NCBI RefSeq assembly: GCF_000832305.1
Contig: NZ_CP010536.1
Coordinates: 2,790,001 to 2,854,000 of the forward strand
Direction: 5' to 3'
Length of the DNA: 64,000 bases
Source of the DNA: Cupriavidus basilensis
GTDB lineage: Bacteria > Pseudomonadota > Gammaproteobacteria > Burkholderiales > Burkholderiaceae
The notes beneath the pieces are model-generated. The model was not told where the DNA came from and made no database searches. It saw only the letters and a list, made by a program, of their open reading frames with translations. A program made the translations under genes and the position numbers. Shown here one piece after another: positions 8,947 to 17,400 of the stretch (position 1 is its first letter; each line of letters begins with the position of its first letter).

Positions 8947-9411
8947 ATGACCACCCGAGACGACCTACTCCAAGCGGCGCGCGAGCGCCAGCAGCAAAAC
9001 CAACTGCCGTACTTCGGCGCCCTCTCCCCGCAGGAAGCTTTTGCACTGCTGCAGGGCGATCCGACCGCCGTGATGGTGGACGTGCGCACGCAAGCTGAGC
9101 TCGACTGGATCGGCGCGCCGGACCTGCCGGAAGCCCAATCGGCACATGTGGAATGGAGCAGCTATCCGGGCGGTGCGCAGAACGCCGCCTTTATCGCGCA
9201 ACTCAAGGCCCGCGTGCGCACCGATGTGCCCGTGCTGTTCCTGTGCCGCAGTGCGGCACGCTCCAAGCACGCTGCCAGCGTCGCCACGCAAGCCGGCTAT
9301 CAGTTCGCCATGGACGTGCTGGAAGGCTTCGAAGGCGCTCGCGATGAACAGCACCACCGCAAGACGGTGGAAGGCTGGTGCTTCCGCGGCCTGCCCTGGC
9401 ACGGCGCCTGA
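8947..9411 (+). CDS. Single-domain rhodanese-like sulfurtransferase
   Basis: A 154-residue protein with one rhodanese domain. MVDVRTQAELDWIG is the CH2A-like entry motif and LFLCRSAARSKHAA is the active-site loop, with C100 as the persulfide-forming cysteine. The CRSAARS loop is the pattern of small bacterial rhodaneses that carry sulfur or act on thiol stress. No transmembrane segment or signal peptide is seen. It stands alone, transcribed away from glnA, and ends at a bidirectional terminator. The physiological acceptor cannot be told. Confidence 0.85.
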   Translation: MTTRDDLLQAARERQQQNQLPYFGALSPQEAFALLQGDPTAVMVDVRTQAELDWIGAPDLPEAQSAHVEWSSYPGGAQNAAFIAQLKARVRTDVPVLFLCRSAARSKHAASVATQAGYQFAMDVLEGFEGARDEQHHRKTVEGWCFRGLPWHGA

Positions 9412-9462
9412 AGCTCGGAAGCGCGTAAATCGCGCAAATCACGTACATTGCGCAAAAAAAGC

Positions 9463-9491
9463 AAAACGGGACAGCATGGCTGTCCCGTTTT
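9463..9491. terminator. Bidirectional terminator between rhodanese and cinA-like genes
   Basis: A perfect 13-base-pair stem (AAAACGGGACAGC / GCTGTCCCGTTTT) with an ATG loop lies between two convergent genes. It has T runs on both sides and could stop both transcripts. Confidence 0.9.
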
Positions 9492-9526
9492 TTCATTGCA
9501 CCGACCACGTCTCCGCCGCCAAGGGC

Positions 9527-10360
9527 TCAGTCCCCTGCCGGATCTCCCGGGCGCCGCGCCGCAACCTCCACCAGCTCGAAGCCCATCGCCCGCACGCCTT
9601 CGCGCAGCATGGCATAGGCAGGTTCGACCAGGTCAGCCAGGCCCTTCACACCCAGGTCGATGTGGCGGCGCGCATAGAGCTCGCCGCGCTTCGCGTCGCC
9701 CACCGACGGCAGGCTGAACACGCGGACGCCTTCGAAGGCGGCCTCGACCCGCTCCATCAGCGGCGTCAGCGTGGATTCCGGCGCCTCGAACACCAGGAAC
9801 GACCGCTCCACTTGCACCGCCTGATGAAACAGGTGGGAATAGCAGGTATCCAGCACCCACTCCATCATCGGCCACGCCATGACCGGGAAGCCAGGCATGA
9901 AATGATGGTCGGCCACGGAAAAACCGGGGATGCGGTTGTAGCTGTTCGGGATGATGCGCGCGCCAGCGGGGAATTCGCCCATCTTGAAGCGATGCTGGTT
10001 CTCCGGCACGTTCAGGTCGGCCTTGGCGGGATCGCCCGCCGCGGTCTCCGCGATCCGCAAGGCGATCTGCTCGCGGGCATCCGGATGCAGTTCCAGCGGC
10101 ACGCCGAGCGCCGCCGCGGCGCACTGCCGGGTGTGGTCATCGGGTGTGGCGCCAATGCCGCCGGTGCAAAACACCACATCGTTGCCCGCGAACGTGCGGC
10201 GCAGTGTGGCGGTGATGCGCGCGCGCTCATCGCCCACGTACTCCGCCCAGTCCAGCGCCAGCCCGCGCGCCGCCAGCAGTTCGATGGCACGGCGCATATG
10301 CTTGTCTTCGCGCCGCCCCGACAGAATCTCGTCACCAATGACGATCAGGCCGAAACCCAT
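9527..10360 (-). CDS. Molybdopterin-binding (MoCF/CinA N-terminal) domain protein
   Basis: A 277-residue protein of the competence/damage-inducible CinA N-terminal family. It opens with GLIVIGDEILSGRREDKH and contains VVFCTGGIGATPDDHTRQ, the molybdopterin-binding fold signature. CinA-type nicotinamide-nucleotide amidase activity resides in a C-terminal domain that is absent here, so this is the stand-alone form, possibly an ADP-ribose or FAD pyrophosphatase-like enzyme; the reaction is not certain. It starts 12 bases after the EI24-domain gene stop, indicating an operon. Confidence 0.85.
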   Translation of the reverse strand: MGFGLIVIGDEILSGRREDKHMRRAIELLAARGLALDWAEYVGDERARITATLRRTFAGNDVVFCTGGIGATPDDHTRQCAAAALGVPLELHPDAREQIALRIAETAAGDPAKADLNVPENQHRFKMGEFPAGARIIPNSYNRIPGFSVADHHFMPGFPVMAWPMMEWVLDTCYSHLFHQAVQVERSFLVFEAPESTLTPLMERVEAAFEGVRVFSLPSVGDAKRGELYARRHIDLGVKGLADLVEPAYAMLREGVRAMGFELVEVAARRPGDPAGD

Positions 10361-10372
10361 GATGCCCTCGCT

Positions 10373-11248
10373 TCAGGATTGTTCAATGCGCCGTACATCG
10401 GACGGCGCCAGGTCGATAACGTCCACCACCGGCGCTGCCGCGGCGGCCGCGGCAGCGCGCTCGGCGCGCAATTGCTCCAGCGCGCGCAGGCAGAAATGGC
10501 CAAACCACAGTGCCGAGAAAATAAAGATCAGCACATACAGCCACAGCGTGCCCGCGAGCACGAACGGAAACAGGAAAATCAGCGCCGCCGAAGCCACCCA
10601 GATCAGCGTCGGCGCCGAGCCCAGCAGGCCCACCGCCACGCCAATGGAGAGCAACGACATGCGATGGCGCTTCATCAGCGTCTTGCGCTCCTCTGGCGTG
10701 GCATGCTGCGCGAGCGCGTCGTAGGTCATCACGCGATAGGTCAGCCAGCCCCACAGCAAGGGTGGGATCAAGGCAAAGAAAGGCGGGATCAGCCACAGCG
10801 GCAGCGTCACCAGCGCCAGCAACAGGAACACCAAGGTGCTGCCCAGCGCCTGGAACACGCTGCCCACCATGCTGCCGCCCTTGGCCTTGACCAGGTCCGG
10901 ATAGCTGCGCTCCAGGTGCCGCACCGCGGCTGGCACCGAGAACAAACTGATAAACACCAGCATGGAAGCAATCACCAGCGGGATCATCAACGCGATCACA
11001 AACAACGGCGCCACCACCGTGCGCAGGGACTGCAAGCCGAACCAGTCGAGCGCGCCGTAGATCCAGCTGGTCAGCACCGACGTCTCAAGCACGCCGCGCG
11101 CGGCCGTCATGATCGGCTCCCACCCCCACAGCAGCAGGCCACCCCACAGCCCGGTGGCGAGCAGGAAAGGAATGACGGTAAGCATCAGCATGCGCGGATG
11201 CAGCTGGCTGATCAGGGCACGGCCTAGCGCGCGAAAAATATCGTTCAT
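10373..11248 (-). CDS. EI24/CysZ-like integral membrane protein
   Basis: A 291-residue protein with several long hydrophobic segments and an N-terminal amphipathic stretch (MNDIFRALGRALISQLHPRML). The WLIPPFFALIPPLLWGWLTYRVMTYD region is typical of the EI24 domain, which includes the sulfate transporter CysZ. No cysteine-biosynthesis genes are nearby, so sulfate transport is not supported by context. The C-terminus is Ala-rich and charged. Probably co-transcribed with the CinA-like gene. Confidence 0.75.
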   Translation of the reverse strand: MNDIFRALGRALISQLHPRMLMLTVIPFLLATGLWGGLLLWGWEPIMTAARGVLETSVLTSWIYGALDWFGLQSLRTVVAPLFVIALMIPLVIASMLVFISLFSVPAAVRHLERSYPDLVKAKGGSMVGSVFQALGSTLVFLLLALVTLPLWLIPPFFALIPPLLWGWLTYRVMTYDALAQHATPEERKTLMKRHRMSLLSIGVAVGLLGSAPTLIWVASAALIFLFPFVLAGTLWLYVLIFIFSALWFGHFCLRALEQLRAERAAAAAAAAPVVDVIDLAPSDVRRIEQS

Positions 11249-11412
11249 GCAGTGAATTGGGGTTCCACAAAGGCGGGGACAACTAGACTAGCACACGTCA
11301 TAAGTGCCGCGGGGGACGCGTGCACCGCTCGCGCAAGACGGCAGGGCGCGGCGCGCGCGCCTTGCGGGGGAAAGCGCGCTCGCGGGGCTGCCACGGCAGG
11401 CGCCCCGCCGCT

Positions 11413-12387
11413 TCAGCCGAGCCGCAACAGGCGCTTGATCCCGTACCACTGCTGGGACAGGAACCCAGCGCCGTAGTCGCGCCCCTTGCCTGCCGGTGGC
11501 GGCATCTGGTCCCGCACACCGGTGGGGTAGTAAGCGTCGGTGAACACGGCGGTGCGGAACAACATGTCCCACCAGGGAAAGATCACGCCATAGTTGCATC
11601 CGCCCAGCTTGGTGGGCCGGCCGATGGCTTCGTGGCCAACGCCAACCGCATGATGGGTGCGGTGAAAGCGCGGCGAGACCAGCAACCGCTCGCCCCACGT
11701 GCCAAAGTGCAGGCGCAGGTTGGCATGTTGCAAGCTCTGCAGCAGTTGCGACAGGGCCACCAGCATCACGTACTGGGAAGGCTCCACGCCCACCGCCAGC
11801 GCCGCCACCGCAAACACCACGTCGCGCAGCATGTCGTCGAGCAGGTGGTTGCGGTTATCGCTCCATAGCGTCATCTGGCGCTGGCTGTGATGCAGCGAAT
11901 GCAGGCTCCACCACCAGCGGTAGGTATGCGAGAGGCGGTGGTACCAGTAGTCGAGCAGGTCGAACAGCAGCAGGTAGATAAAGAAGCTGACCAGCGGGCT
12001 CGACGTTACCGCCGGCCACCAGTCTTCCACATTGACCCGCTGCCAGCCGAGCAGGCGCAGATGCCCTTCCAGCCCGTCCATCAGCGGACCGAGCAGGAAG
12101 AACATGGCCAGCCGGAACAGGCCGAGGCGATGCACGACGGTGTAAAGGATGTCGGTGCGAATGGCGGCGCGGTCGGTCACGGCTTCGACCGGGCGCAGCT
12201 TTTCCAGCGGCCCGAGGATCAGCACCATCACCACGATCTGCACCAGCCCGACCAGCAGCCATTCGGTGCCGGTGAAGGCGTCCTCGGCATAGCCGCCCAG
12301 CCCAAGCTGGTAGACCACCGGCAGGATCACGTCCTGGAACAGCGTGGCTTCAATCTGGCCGATCCAGCCGTTGAGCAGGTCGAGCAT
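11413..12387 (-). CDS. Sterol desaturase/fatty acid hydroxylase family membrane di-iron enzyme
   Basis: A 324-residue polytopic membrane protein with the three histidine clusters of the family: H150-x3-H154, H163-x2-HH167 and H242-x2-HH246, which bind two irons. Hydrophobic stretches lie near residues 45-60, 90-105 and 132-148. The family hydroxylates or desaturates lipids such as sterols, carotenoids, fatty acids or alkylglycerols; the substrate here is unknown. Its ATG overlaps the stop of the NodB-like gene by one base (TGATG), so translation is probably coupled. Confidence 0.85.
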   Translation of the reverse strand: MLDLLNGWIGQIEATLFQDVILPVVYQLGLGGYAEDAFTGTEWLLVGLVQIVVMVLILGPLEKLRPVEAVTDRAAIRTDILYTVVHRLGLFRLAMFFLLGPLMDGLEGHLRLLGWQRVNVEDWWPAVTSSPLVSFFIYLLLFDLLDYWYHRLSHTYRWWWSLHSLHHSQRQMTLWSDNRNHLLDDMLRDVVFAVAALAVGVEPSQYVMLVALSQLLQSLQHANLRLHFGTWGERLLVSPRFHRTHHAVGVGHEAIGRPTKLGGCNYGVIFPWWDMLFRTAVFTDAYYPTGVRDQMPPPAGKGRDYGAGFLSQQWYGIKRLLRLG

Positions 12388-13268
12388 CAGCGGCTCCCGG
12401 CTGCTTGCCCGGCCACCGTGGCGGACTGCCCGCGCAGCCAGTCACGATAGGCGGGATGCTCACGCAGCGTGGCAAAGCAGAAGCCCTTGTGCTCCAGGCC
12501 GCTGATCAGCGGCTCGAGCACGCCGGGCGCCCAGGGATCCTTGCGCGACCAGATGCCGAGGTGCGCCATGGCGATGTCGCCATCGCGCAGGTCGCGCAAC
12601 GCGCGCTCCAGCAGCGCCTTGTTCGGGAAACGCTCGGACGAAAGCTCGTCACCCAGGAAGCCGGCCGGCGCCCAGGCCACGTGCTTGAACCCGCACTGCT
12701 CGGCCCATTGCAGCGTCTGCGGCGCGGTATGGCCGCCCGGTGCCCGCCACAGCGGCGACATGGTCGCGCCGCTGAGGCGCTTGAGCGCCTGCGCGCTGCG
12801 GTTCAGCTCACTACAAAAGCTCTGCTGGTCCATCGCCACGTCCTGCCCCGCATGCGCGCCGAACTGCGCGCGCATGGTGACCTTGCCGTCGCGTACGCCG
12901 CGCAGGTAGACGTGATCGAACGTGTGGCTGCCAAAAACATGGCCATCGGCTGCCAGCGTCTTCCAGTACGCGGCCCAGCCCGGGTCGAGCGAGCTGTCCT
13001 TGTTGATGGTGGGTTCGTTGGCGAGGAAGAACGTGGCCTTGATATGGTGCCGGCGCAGCGTATCGGCGATCAGCGCCGCCTGGCTCATGCTGCCGGTATC
13101 GAAGGTCAGGTAGAGCGTGCCGGCGCGGCAGGCCTGGGGCGCGGCGGCAGGCACCGGACCCGCCGAACTGGCCGGCCCGGCGGCCAGCGCCAGTCCGGTG
13201 GCTGCAAGCCCGGCAGCCACCGCGCGGACCAAGGCGCGGGGCAACCGGGGCTGCGAATGCTTGCTCAT
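12387..13268 (-). CDS. Exported NodB-like polysaccharide deacetylase (atypical TFDTG)
   Basis: A 293-residue secreted or periplasmic protein with a twin-basic N-terminus and signal peptide (cleavage near residue 35). The NodB fold motifs are visible: motif 1 TFDTG at residues 55-59, motif 2 SHTFDH with H115 and H119, motif 3 WRAPGG near 174-179. In classic metal-dependent deacetylases motif 1 is TFDDG and the second Asp binds the metal; here it is Thr58. Activity may thus be changed or lost. The start at 13268 gives the signal peptide; the open frame upstream of it has no export signal. It lies after the beta-propeller gene and overlaps the sterol-desaturase-like gene. Confidence 0.8.
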   Translation of the reverse strand: MSKHSQPRLPRALVRAVAAGLAATGLALAAGPASSAGPVPAAAPQACRAGTLYLTFDTGSMSQAALIADTLRRHHIKATFFLANEPTINKDSSLDPGWAAYWKTLAADGHVFGSHTFDHVYLRGVRDGKVTMRAQFGAHAGQDVAMDQQSFCSELNRSAQALKRLSGATMSPLWRAPGGHTAPQTLQWAEQCGFKHVAWAPAGFLGDELSSERFPNKALLERALRDLRDGDIAMAHLGIWSRKDPWAPGVLEPLISGLEHKGFCFATLREHPAYRDWLRGQSATVAGQAAGSR

Positions 13269-13366
13269 GATGCCTGTCCTGATTTCCTGTGACTGCATTG
13301 GAGTGGCGGCGGCCATACTAGTTCGATGCCGCGCCCGCCATGGCGTTCCCGGACGGGCGCCCTCTC

Positions 13367-14353
13367 TCAATAAAGCGGCGCGCGGGTACGGAAATAAATG
13401 CCGTGCGGCGAGCGGCCCACGCGAATGGTCTTGACCAGCTTGCGGCTGGCCACGTCGATCAGGCCCACCGAACGCGCCCAGCGGAAGCTCACCCACAAGG
13501 TCTTGCCGTCGGCGGTCAGCTCCATGTCATCGGGGCCAGCCGGCAGGCCGGTGATGTCGCCAACCTTGGCCAGGGTCTGCTGGTCGATGATGCTGATGGT
13601 GCCGGAGACCCGGTTGGACAAGAACAGATGGCGCTTGTCGCCCACCGCGCGGAAATTGTGCGCGCCCTTGCCGGTCTGGATCTGCTTGACCACGGTGCGG
13701 GTATGCCAGTCGATCACGGCGACGTAGTCGGCACCGGTCATGCCCACCAGCAGGTATTTCTGGTCCGGCGTAACCCACACGCCCGCCGGCGCCGAACCGG
13801 CGTTCATGCGCCACATCACGGTCTGCGTGGGCAGGTCGATGGCGACCACCTCGTTGGAGTCCTGCAGCGTGACAAAGGCAACACGGCTGTCGGCGGTAAA
13901 GGCGATATGGCTCGGTGTCTTGGCCAGCGGCAGTTGCTTGGCGATCTTGAGCGCCTTGCCGTCCCAGCGATACACGTCGACGCGATCGAGGCGGTTGCCC
14001 GTGGTCAGGAACCACTTCTGGTCGGGCGAGAAGCCGATCTGGTAGGGATCGTCGATATTGGGCAGGCGCTGCTGGACCTTGCCGGTGACCGGGTCGAGGA
14101 ACACGAGGTCGTTGCCGACCGCATTGGCAACGATCAGCGATTTGTCGTCGGGCGTGGCGATCAGGTGGTGCGGCTCCTTCCCGATCGGGAACGTCTCCAG
14201 CACCTTCTGGGTGTCCTTGTCGATCAAGGTGACGGTAGCATCACCCGAATTGAGCACCACCACCACTTCCGCCAACGCCGGCGCCGCTACCATCCCCAGG
14301 GCCAGGGTGCCGATGGCGGCAAACCCGGAAACTACACGACGCAATGCGAGCAT
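13367..14353 (-). CDS. YncE-like periplasmic beta-propeller (YVTN repeat) protein
   Basis: A 328-residue exported protein; the signal peptide ends ALA near residue 28. The mature part has repeated blade units of the kind VVLNSGDATVTLID, LIVANAVGNDLVFLD and LFLSNRVSGTISIID, giving a seven-bladed YVTN/YncE propeller. Such proteins bind ligands or DNA or accompany PQQ-dependent dehydrogenases in the periplasm; none is encoded here. The start at 14353 is chosen for the signal peptide. The stop is 98 bases from the deacetylase start, same strand, so the three genes likely form an operon. Confidence 0.8.
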   Translation of the reverse strand: MLALRRVVSGFAAIGTLALGMVAAPALAEVVVVLNSGDATVTLIDKDTQKVLETFPIGKEPHHLIATPDDKSLIVANAVGNDLVFLDPVTGKVQQRLPNIDDPYQIGFSPDQKWFLTTGNRLDRVDVYRWDGKALKIAKQLPLAKTPSHIAFTADSRVAFVTLQDSNEVVAIDLPTQTVMWRMNAGSAPAGVWVTPDQKYLLVGMTGADYVAVIDWHTRTVVKQIQTGKGAHNFRAVGDKRHLFLSNRVSGTISIIDQQTLAKVGDITGLPAGPDDMELTADGKTLWVSFRWARSVGLIDVASRKLVKTIRVGRSPHGIYFRTRAPLY

Positions 14354-14490
14354 AAGACTGTTAAACAATGACTTAATCGACCATTCTAACGTTTTCGGAC
14401 TGCGATCCGATGACCTGGCGCAACAAACTAACATTTGGTCACAATCTCCGCGCGGGGGAGCGTTCGCGCGAAAGGCCGGCAACCCTGGCT

Positions 14491-17400
14491 TCAGCGCTGC
14501 ATGGCTTCCCACACCTTTTGCAGACGCTTGACCGACATCGGCACGGGCGTGCGCAACTCCTGCGCGAACAGCGCCACGCGGAGCTCTTCCAGCATCCAGC
14601 GGAACTCATCCAGGCGCGCGTCTTCCACGCCCCGCCCCTGCTGCCGCAACTGCGTCTCGGCGCGCTGCCATTGCTGCAGCAGCGGCGTGATTTCCTGCAG
14701 CCGCTGGGTGTCGCGCGCCGGGTCGCCCTTGATCTTGTCGACGCGCATGGCGATGCCCTTCAGGTAGCGCGGGAAATGCACCAACTGCAGGTAAGGCGTA
14801 TCGACCACAAAATGCTTGCCCATCAGCCGTGTGAGCTGCGCCTGCATGTCGGCATGCGCCGCGGCGAACGGCTTGGCCTGGATCAGCTTGCGCGGCAGCG
14901 TCGCATACTCGGCCAGCACTGCCCCCACCAGCCGGGCGATCTCCTGCGCCAGCAGGCTCAGGCGCGAGCGCCCTTCTTCCTTGCGGGCGGCGAACTCAGC
15001 CTCGTTGCGCGGCAGCGGCGCCTGCAGGCAGGCCCGCTCCAGCGCCAGCATCACGATCTGGTCGCGCAACATCTCCTGCGTGCCCAGCGTCATGTACTGC
15101 ATCGCCATCTGCTGCATGCCGGGGATGTTCTTCTCCAGGAACTTCACCTGCTCGCGCAACTGCAGCGCAAACAGGCGGCGTAGCCCGGCTTGATGGATGC
15201 GCGCGGCTTCCTGCGGATCGTCGAACACCTCCACGTCGCAATGCGTGGCGTGATCGACCAGCGCAGGATAGCCGTACAGCGTCTGGTTGCCCTTGCGCAC
15301 CTCCAGCAGCTCGGGCAATTCGCCGAAGGACCAGCTGGTCAGGTTCTCGTATTGCCCCGCCTCGGCCGCCGGCACATCGCGCGCGGCGATGTTCTGGAAC
15401 GACTGCTGCGCCTGCCCGCCAAACTCGGCGCGCAACTGCGCCAGGTTGCGGCCCATGTCTAATTGCCGGCCGTGCTCGTCCACCACCTTGAAGTTCATGG
15501 CGTGATGGGCGGGCAAGGTCTCCAGCTTGAAGTCGGCGCGCTTGACCATGGTGCCGGTTTGCTCGCGGATGTCGGCAATCAGCACATCCAGCAACTCGCC
15601 CTCGCCAAAGGCATTGCGATCGACGAAGCCCGCCGCGTAATCCGGCAGCGGCACGCAATGGCGGCGCAGCTTCTGCGGCAGCGACTTGAGCAGCAGGTGC
15701 ACCTTCTCCTTGACCATGCCCGGCACCAGCCAGTCCGCGCGCTCCTGGCGCACCTGGTTAAGCGCGTACAGCGGCACCGTCAGCGTCACGCCATCGCGAT
15801 GGCTGCCGGGCTCGAAGTGGTACGTCAGCGACATATCCACGCCCGCCACCGGCATCAGCTTGGGAAACAGGTCGGTGGTGATACCAGCCGCCTCGTGCCG
15901 CATCAGCTCCTCGCGATTCAGGTAAAGCAGCTTGCGCTCGCGCGCGCTCTCAGCCTGGTACCACTGCTCGAAGGTGGCCTGCTGGTGAATCTCGGCAGGG
16001 ATCAGGCGATCGTAGAACGCGAAGATCAGCTCATCGTCAACCAGCACGTCCTGGCGGCGCGCCTTGTGCTCCAGGTTTTCGATCTCGCGCGTCAGGCGCT
16101 GGTTATGGGCGAAGAACGGCAGCTTGGTATCGAACTCGCCTTCCACCAGCCCGCGGCGGATAAACAGCTCGCGTGCCTCGGCCGGGTTCATCGGCCCGTA
16201 GTGCACGCGCCGGTGCTGGTAGACCACCAGCCCGTACAGCGTGGCGCGCTCCATCGCCATCACCTGGCCGGATTTCTTCTCCCAGTGCGGATCGCTCCAG
16301 CTGATGCGGAGCAAATGGCGGCCGACCTGCTCCAGCCATTCCGGCTCGATCTTGGCCAGCGTGCGTGCAAACAACCGGCTGGTTTCGATCAGCTCGGCGC
16401 CGATGATCCAACGGCCGACCTTGCGCGCGATCAGCGAGCCCGGCCACAGGTGGAACTTGATGCCGCGCGCGCCCAGGTACTCGCGCCCGCGGCCGTCGGC
16501 GTCTTCAATCCTGCAACCTACGTTGCCGAGCAATCCCGTGAGCAGCGCCTTGTGCACCTGCTCATAGGTGGGCTCGCTCTCGTTGAGCTTCCAGCCCTGC
16601 TCGGTGACGGTAGTCAGCAGCTGCGAATGCACGTCGCGCCATTCGCGCAGGCGCACATGCGACAGGAAACTGGCGCGGCACTGGTCCTGCAGCTGGCGGT
16701 TGGTCTTCTTGTGCGCCACCGCGTCCTCGAACCACTTCCACATCTTGACCCAGCCCAGGAACTCGGAGCGCTCGTCCATGAACTTGCGGTGGGCCTGGTC
16801 GGCCGCTTCCTGCGCCTCCTGCGGACGATCGCGCGGATCCTGCACCGACAGCGCGCTGGCGATGATCAGCACCTCGCGCAAGCAATGGTGCTCGCGCGCG
16901 GCCAGCGTCATGCGGGCCACGCGGGGGTCCAGCGGCAGGCGGGCCAGCTGGCGGCCGACCTGGGTCAGCGCGTTGGCGTCATCACCCACGCTTTCCACCG
17001 CGCCCAGCTCCTGCAACAGCTGGTAGCCGTCGGCAATGGCGCGGCCCAGCGGCGGCTCGATAAAGGGGAATTCCTCGATCGCCGTCAGCTTCAGCGCCTT
17101 CATGCGCAAGATCACCGCAGCCAGCGACGAGCGCAGGATCTCCGGATCGGTAAAGCGCGCCCGGCTGACGAAATCGGCCTCCTCGTACAACCGGATGCAC
17201 ACGCCGTCGGCCACCCGGCCGCAACGCCCGGCGCGCTGGTTGGCGGCGGCCTGCGAGATCGCCTCGATCTGCAGTTGCTCGACCTTGTTGCGATAGGAAT
17301 AGCGCTTGACCCGCGCCATCCCGGTATCCACCACATAGCGGATGCCGGGCACGGTGAGCGAGGTTTCGGCCACGTTGGTGGCCAGCACGATGCGCCGCGC

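Noticed and set aside
9527-10360. Full CinA nicotinamide-nucleotide amidase
   Set aside because: The C-terminal amidase domain is missing; only the molybdopterin-binding-like domain is encoded.
10373-11248. EI24-domain protein as the sulfate transporter CysZ
   Set aside because: Fold is alike, but no cysteine genes adjoin and the sequence has a different N-terminus; left as family only.
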